This document shows positions 5,311-7,413 of a DNA stretch of 7,413 nt, piece after piece (the first letter of the stretch is position 1; the number at the start of each line of letters is the position of its first letter). Source of the DNA: SpSt-77 sp049972045 (GTDB lineage Bacteria; Chloroflexota; Anaerolineae; B4-G1; DUEL01); assembly GCA_049972045.1 (NCBI GenBank), contig JBMFKS010000128.1:1-7413 (forward strand), in the 5' to 3' direction. Both the position numbers and the translations under genes were made by a program. The notes under the pieces were generated by a model. It saw only the letters and a list, made by a program, of their open reading frames with translations. It was not told the origin of the DNA and did not search any database.

Positions 5311-6456
5311 ATGAATCCGAAACTCTATACCCTTCTCTGGTCAGCAGCGACGGTCGTCTTTATCATTCTCTCCAGTCTGGCCATCGCGATGGTGGCGAAA
5401 ACGATCGCCCGCTGGCGGGGAAAGGACCAGCTCTATCAGTCCCGCACTTTCGCCGGTTACTTTTTCGCCTCTCCGTGGATTGTGGGGTATCTTCTCTTTG
5501 TCATTGGGCCTACCCTGGCTTCCCTGTACTGGAGTTTCACCCAATATCGGCTTCCCGACCCCCCTGTTTGGGTTGGACTTCAAAACTACATCCGATTGCT
5601 GACTGACGACGATCGGTTCCGGGTCTCCCTCCTGAACTCCCTCTATGTGACCCTCTTCGGCCTTCCCCTCCAACTGGCGATGGCCCTGCTGCTGGCCTGG
5701 CTCCTGTACCGGAAATTGCCGGGAGAACAGGTCTTCCGGATGATTTATTACCTACCGGTGATGCTGGCAGCGAACGCGGCGATGCTGATTACCTGGCGAC
5801 TGGTCCTGAACCCCAATAACGGTATCCTGAACCTGACGATCCGAACCATAGAGGATATCCTGCCCTTTCTGGTCCCGATCCGTCAGGGGATTGTCTGGAT
5901 GACGGAGATCGTCGGGGCGGCCTTCCTGGGCCTTCAGCGGGGGGATTTCAACCTGTTGCACCAGATCCTCGCGCGAGGTCTCCCCGGTCCGGAGGTGATG
6001 CCCCTCTGGCATCAGAGCCAGTTGTGGTCCAAGCCCGCCATCATCCTTATCGGTGTCTGGAGTTGCGGGACGATGATGATGATCTACCTGGCCGCTCTCA
6101 GTAGCGTCCCGATCCACCTCTATGAAGCGGCCCTGGTGGATGGCGCGAACGGCTGGCAACGCTTCTGGCGCATCACCTTCCCGATGATCTCCCCCGCCAC
6201 CTTCTACAACCTGGTCGTCGGCATCATCGCCACCCTGCAAATCTTTGAGCAATCCTACGTCCTCACCGACAACGGCGGACCGGCCCAGTCCACCTATTTC
6301 GTTGCTTATTACCTCTGGCGCTCCACCTTCCGCTTCAACCAGATCGGCTACGGTGCGGCGATGTCTTGGATCCTGCTGGTTCTCATCCTGGTGCTGACCC
6401 TGATCCAGTTCCGACTGGCGAACCGGTGGGTCTACTACGAATATGAGGAGGCATAA
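5311..6456 (+). CDS. Sugar ABC transporter permease, MalF/UgpA type, enlarged
   Basis: This inner-membrane subunit forms half of the translocation channel. The EAA loop that docks on the ATPase is clear: EAALVDGANGWQRFWRITFP at residues 272-291. Predicted membrane segments lie near residues 8-30, 50-72, 107-133, 144-166, 241-262, 298-315 and 348-368. At 381 residues it is longer than the usual roughly 290-320 of this family. The extra length is an added N-terminal membrane segment (about 1-45) and an insert of about 65 residues (about 172-238) before the membrane segment that leads into the EAA loop. The FLLPALL-like start of ordinary members corresponds here to FASPWIVGYLLFVIGPTLAS (52-71). 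ATG 5311 directly follows an in-frame TAG, so it is the first ATG possible. The only SD is a modest GGAG at 5296-5299, 11 nt away, weaker than those of the lipoprotein and the second permease. Its partner is the next gene, 3 nt downstream. Confidence 0.92.
   Translation: MNPKLYTLLWSAATVVFIILSSLAIAMVAKTIARWRGKDQLYQSRTFAGYFFASPWIVGYLLFVIGPTLASLYWSFTQYRLPDPPVWVGLQNYIRLLTDDDRFRVSLLNSLYVTLFGLPLQLAMALLLAWLLYRKLPGEQVFRMIYYLPVMLAANAAMLITWRLVLNPNNGILNLTIRTIEDILPFLVPIRQGIVWMTEIVGAAFLGLQRGDFNLLHQILARGLPGPEVMPLWHQSQLWSKPAIILIGVWSCGTMMMIYLAALSSVPIHLYEAALVDGANGWQRFWRITFPMISPATFYNLVVGIIATLQIFEQSYVLTDNGGPAQSTYFVAYYLWRSTFRFNQIGYGAAMSWILLVLILVLTLIQFRLANRWVYYEYEEA
6445..6451 (+). promoter_or_regulatory. Ribosome binding site of the second permease
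   Basis: GAGGAGG lies inside the last codons of the first permease gene (the EEA residues), 8 nt before ATG 6460. This placement links translation of the two permeases, which are needed in equal amounts. Confidence 0.75.
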
Positions 6457-6459
6457 AGA

Positions 6460-7335
6460 ATGCAGAAACCCAACCGGAACAGGCCGTTTCTGCCCCGTAG
6501 AGGCCGCCAGGCGTTCAGCAATGGCATTCTGTACCTGCTCCTCCTGGCAGGTAGCGGTTTTATGCTTTTTCCCCTCTTCTGGATGCTCTCCACCTCCCTG
6601 AAAACAATGGAAGAGGCCAACTCGCCCCGCATCACCTGGCTGCCTGCCGAGCCGCAACCGGACGCCTACATCCAGGTGCTGACAGACTCCCGCTGGCTCC
6701 TGTATTTCTCCAACTCGGCCTTTGTCACCACCCTGGCCGTCCTGGGGACGCTGATCTCGGTCGCGGCTGTCGCTTACGCCTTCAGCCGCATCCGGTGGCC
6801 CGGACGCAATATCGTTTTCTTCCTGATGCTCTCCACGCTGATGCTCCCGTACCAGACCACGCTGGTGCCCCAATACGTGCTGTTCAACAAAATCGGCTGG
6901 ATCGGGACCTACAACCCCATCGTCATTCCCGGCTTCTTCGCCGGGGGCGCGCTCTACATTTTTTTGCTCCGCCAGTTTATGATGGGGCTTCCGAAGGAAC
7001 TGGACGAGGCGGCGTTGATTGACGGGGCGAACTATTTCCAGATCTGGTGGCGGATCATCCTGCCGCTGTGCAAGCCGGCCCTGGCGACCATCGGCGTCTT
7101 CCTCTTCGTGGCCCACTGGAACTCCCTCCAGGCCCCGCTGATCTACCTTCAGCGGACCGAAATGTACACGCTCCCTGTCGTCATTGCCAACCTCATCAAC
7201 CCTCAGGTACAGGTTCAGCCCTGGCCGCTCATCATGGCCGCCTCCGCGCTCACGATGATCCCTCTGGTCATCGTTTTCTTTTTCACCCAGCGCTACATCC
7301 TGGAAAGTGTGGCGCTGACGGGGACGAAGGGATGA
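6460..7335 (+). CDS. Sugar ABC transporter permease, MalG/UgpE type
   Basis: This is the second channel subunit, 291 residues, a normal length for the MalG class. Predicted membrane segments lie near residues 22-45, 85-108, 116-138, 154-172, 207-228 and 256-277. The N-terminal segment ends in FPLFWMLSTSLKT (37-49), a hallmark of this class. The EAA loop is EAALIDGANYFQIWWRIILP at residues 183-202. It begins 3 nt after the MalF-type gene and has its own SD at 6445-6451. The C-terminal QRYILESVALTGTKG is also typical, in place of the usual ending FVRGLTAGAVKG. Its TGA overlaps the next start codon as ATGA, so the operon continues. No ATP-binding subunit gene is visible in the window; CUT1 systems often borrow a shared one. 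Confidence 0.94.
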   Translation: MQKPNRNRPFLPRRGRQAFSNGILYLLLLAGSGFMLFPLFWMLSTSLKTMEEANSPRITWLPAEPQPDAYIQVLTDSRWLLYFSNSAFVTTLAVLGTLISVAAVAYAFSRIRWPGRNIVFFLMLSTLMLPYQTTLVPQYVLFNKIGWIGTYNPIVIPGFFAGGALYIFLLRQFMMGLPKELDEAALIDGANYFQIWWRIILPLCKPALATIGVFLFVAHWNSLQAPLIYLQRTEMYTLPVVIANLINPQVQVQPWPLIMAASALTMIPLVIVFFFTQRYILESVALTGTKG

Positions 7336-7413
7336 ACAGCCAGCGCGAGGACAAATCCCTGGCTTTCCTGATGCCTTTGGCCCTGCTTCTTCTCTTGGTC
7401 GGGGGACTGGGCC
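7332..7413 (+). CDS. Start of a further operon gene, probably a membrane or secreted protein (partial)
   Basis: ATG 7332 overlaps the permease stop (ATGA at 7332-7335) and opens a frame that stays open to the window edge, 27 complete codons. The visible N-terminus is MNSQREDKSLAFLMPLALLL followed by LLVGGLG: a short charged stretch and then a long hydrophobic segment from about residue 9. This could be the first membrane helix of another permease, whose N-termini often read FLLPALLLLL, or an uncleaved signal anchor. No SD stronger than GAAGGG directly upstream is seen, so coupling to the permease is likely. The product cannot be named from what is visible. Confidence 0.7.
   Translation, partial: MNSQREDKSLAFLMPLALLLLLVGGLG

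Noticed and set aside
5752..7116. Minus-strand open frame (454 codons) opposite both permeases
   Set aside because: The peptide is rich in D, Q, E and H with no recognisable domain, as expected for the complement of hydrophobic membrane-protein codons. The + strand genes are certain.

Overview
The window is a GC-rich piece of bacterial chromosome carrying most of one sugar-uptake and sugar-processing operon on the + strand. It also shows the first bases of a divergent gene at the left edge. The solute-binding lipoprotein has a lipobox followed by a Thr/Pro/Gln-rich linker (TPTPTQPP, then repeated PAQEQPTQP). That style, with the high GC content and the gene mix, is what I associate with Chloroflexota (Anaerolineae-like bacteria). 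This is an inference from style, not a marker-gene assignment.

Layout: position 4 reading left is the start codon of a divergent gene with a strong Shine-Dalgarno (SD) sequence. Positions 5-186 are a shared divergent control region with a near-consensus sigma-70 promoter (TTGACA, 17 bp, TAGAAT) pointing right. Next come a ROK-family repressor (187-1428), a divergent ROK-like sugar-kinase-fold protein with a long N-terminal extension (1451-2890), and a PIG-L/LmbE-family zinc deacetylase (2887-3735, ATGA overlap with the previous gene). A 114-nt spacer holds an unusually complete SD and a possible 25-codon ORF. After it comes a family-1 solute-binding lipoprotein (3850-5196). A second 114-nt spacer contains a perfect 14-bp hairpin. 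Then come a MalF/UgpA-type permease (5311-6456), a MalG/UgpE-type permease (6460-7335) and the start of a further gene that overlaps it by ATGA (7332 onward, cut by the window edge).

How the genes may work together (inference): the lipoprotein captures a carbohydrate outside the membrane and the two permeases carry it in. No ATPase gene is present, so a shared MalK/MsmX-type ATPase elsewhere is likely. Inside the cell the PIG-L enzyme would remove an N-acyl group and the ROK-like protein would phosphorylate or sense the sugar. The ROK repressor would respond to the sugar and control the divergent promoters, including its own. Deacetylase plus ROK protein plus CUT1-type transporter points to an N-acetylated amino sugar or a glycoside containing one as substrate, but no sequence feature here fixes the substrate.

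The most interesting items are the ROK-like protein, which lacks the family's zinc motif and has an extra N-terminal domain; the two structured 114-nt spacers flanking the lipoprotein gene; and the divergent operator region. Nothing resembling a mobile element, CRISPR array, tRNA or rRNA was seen.
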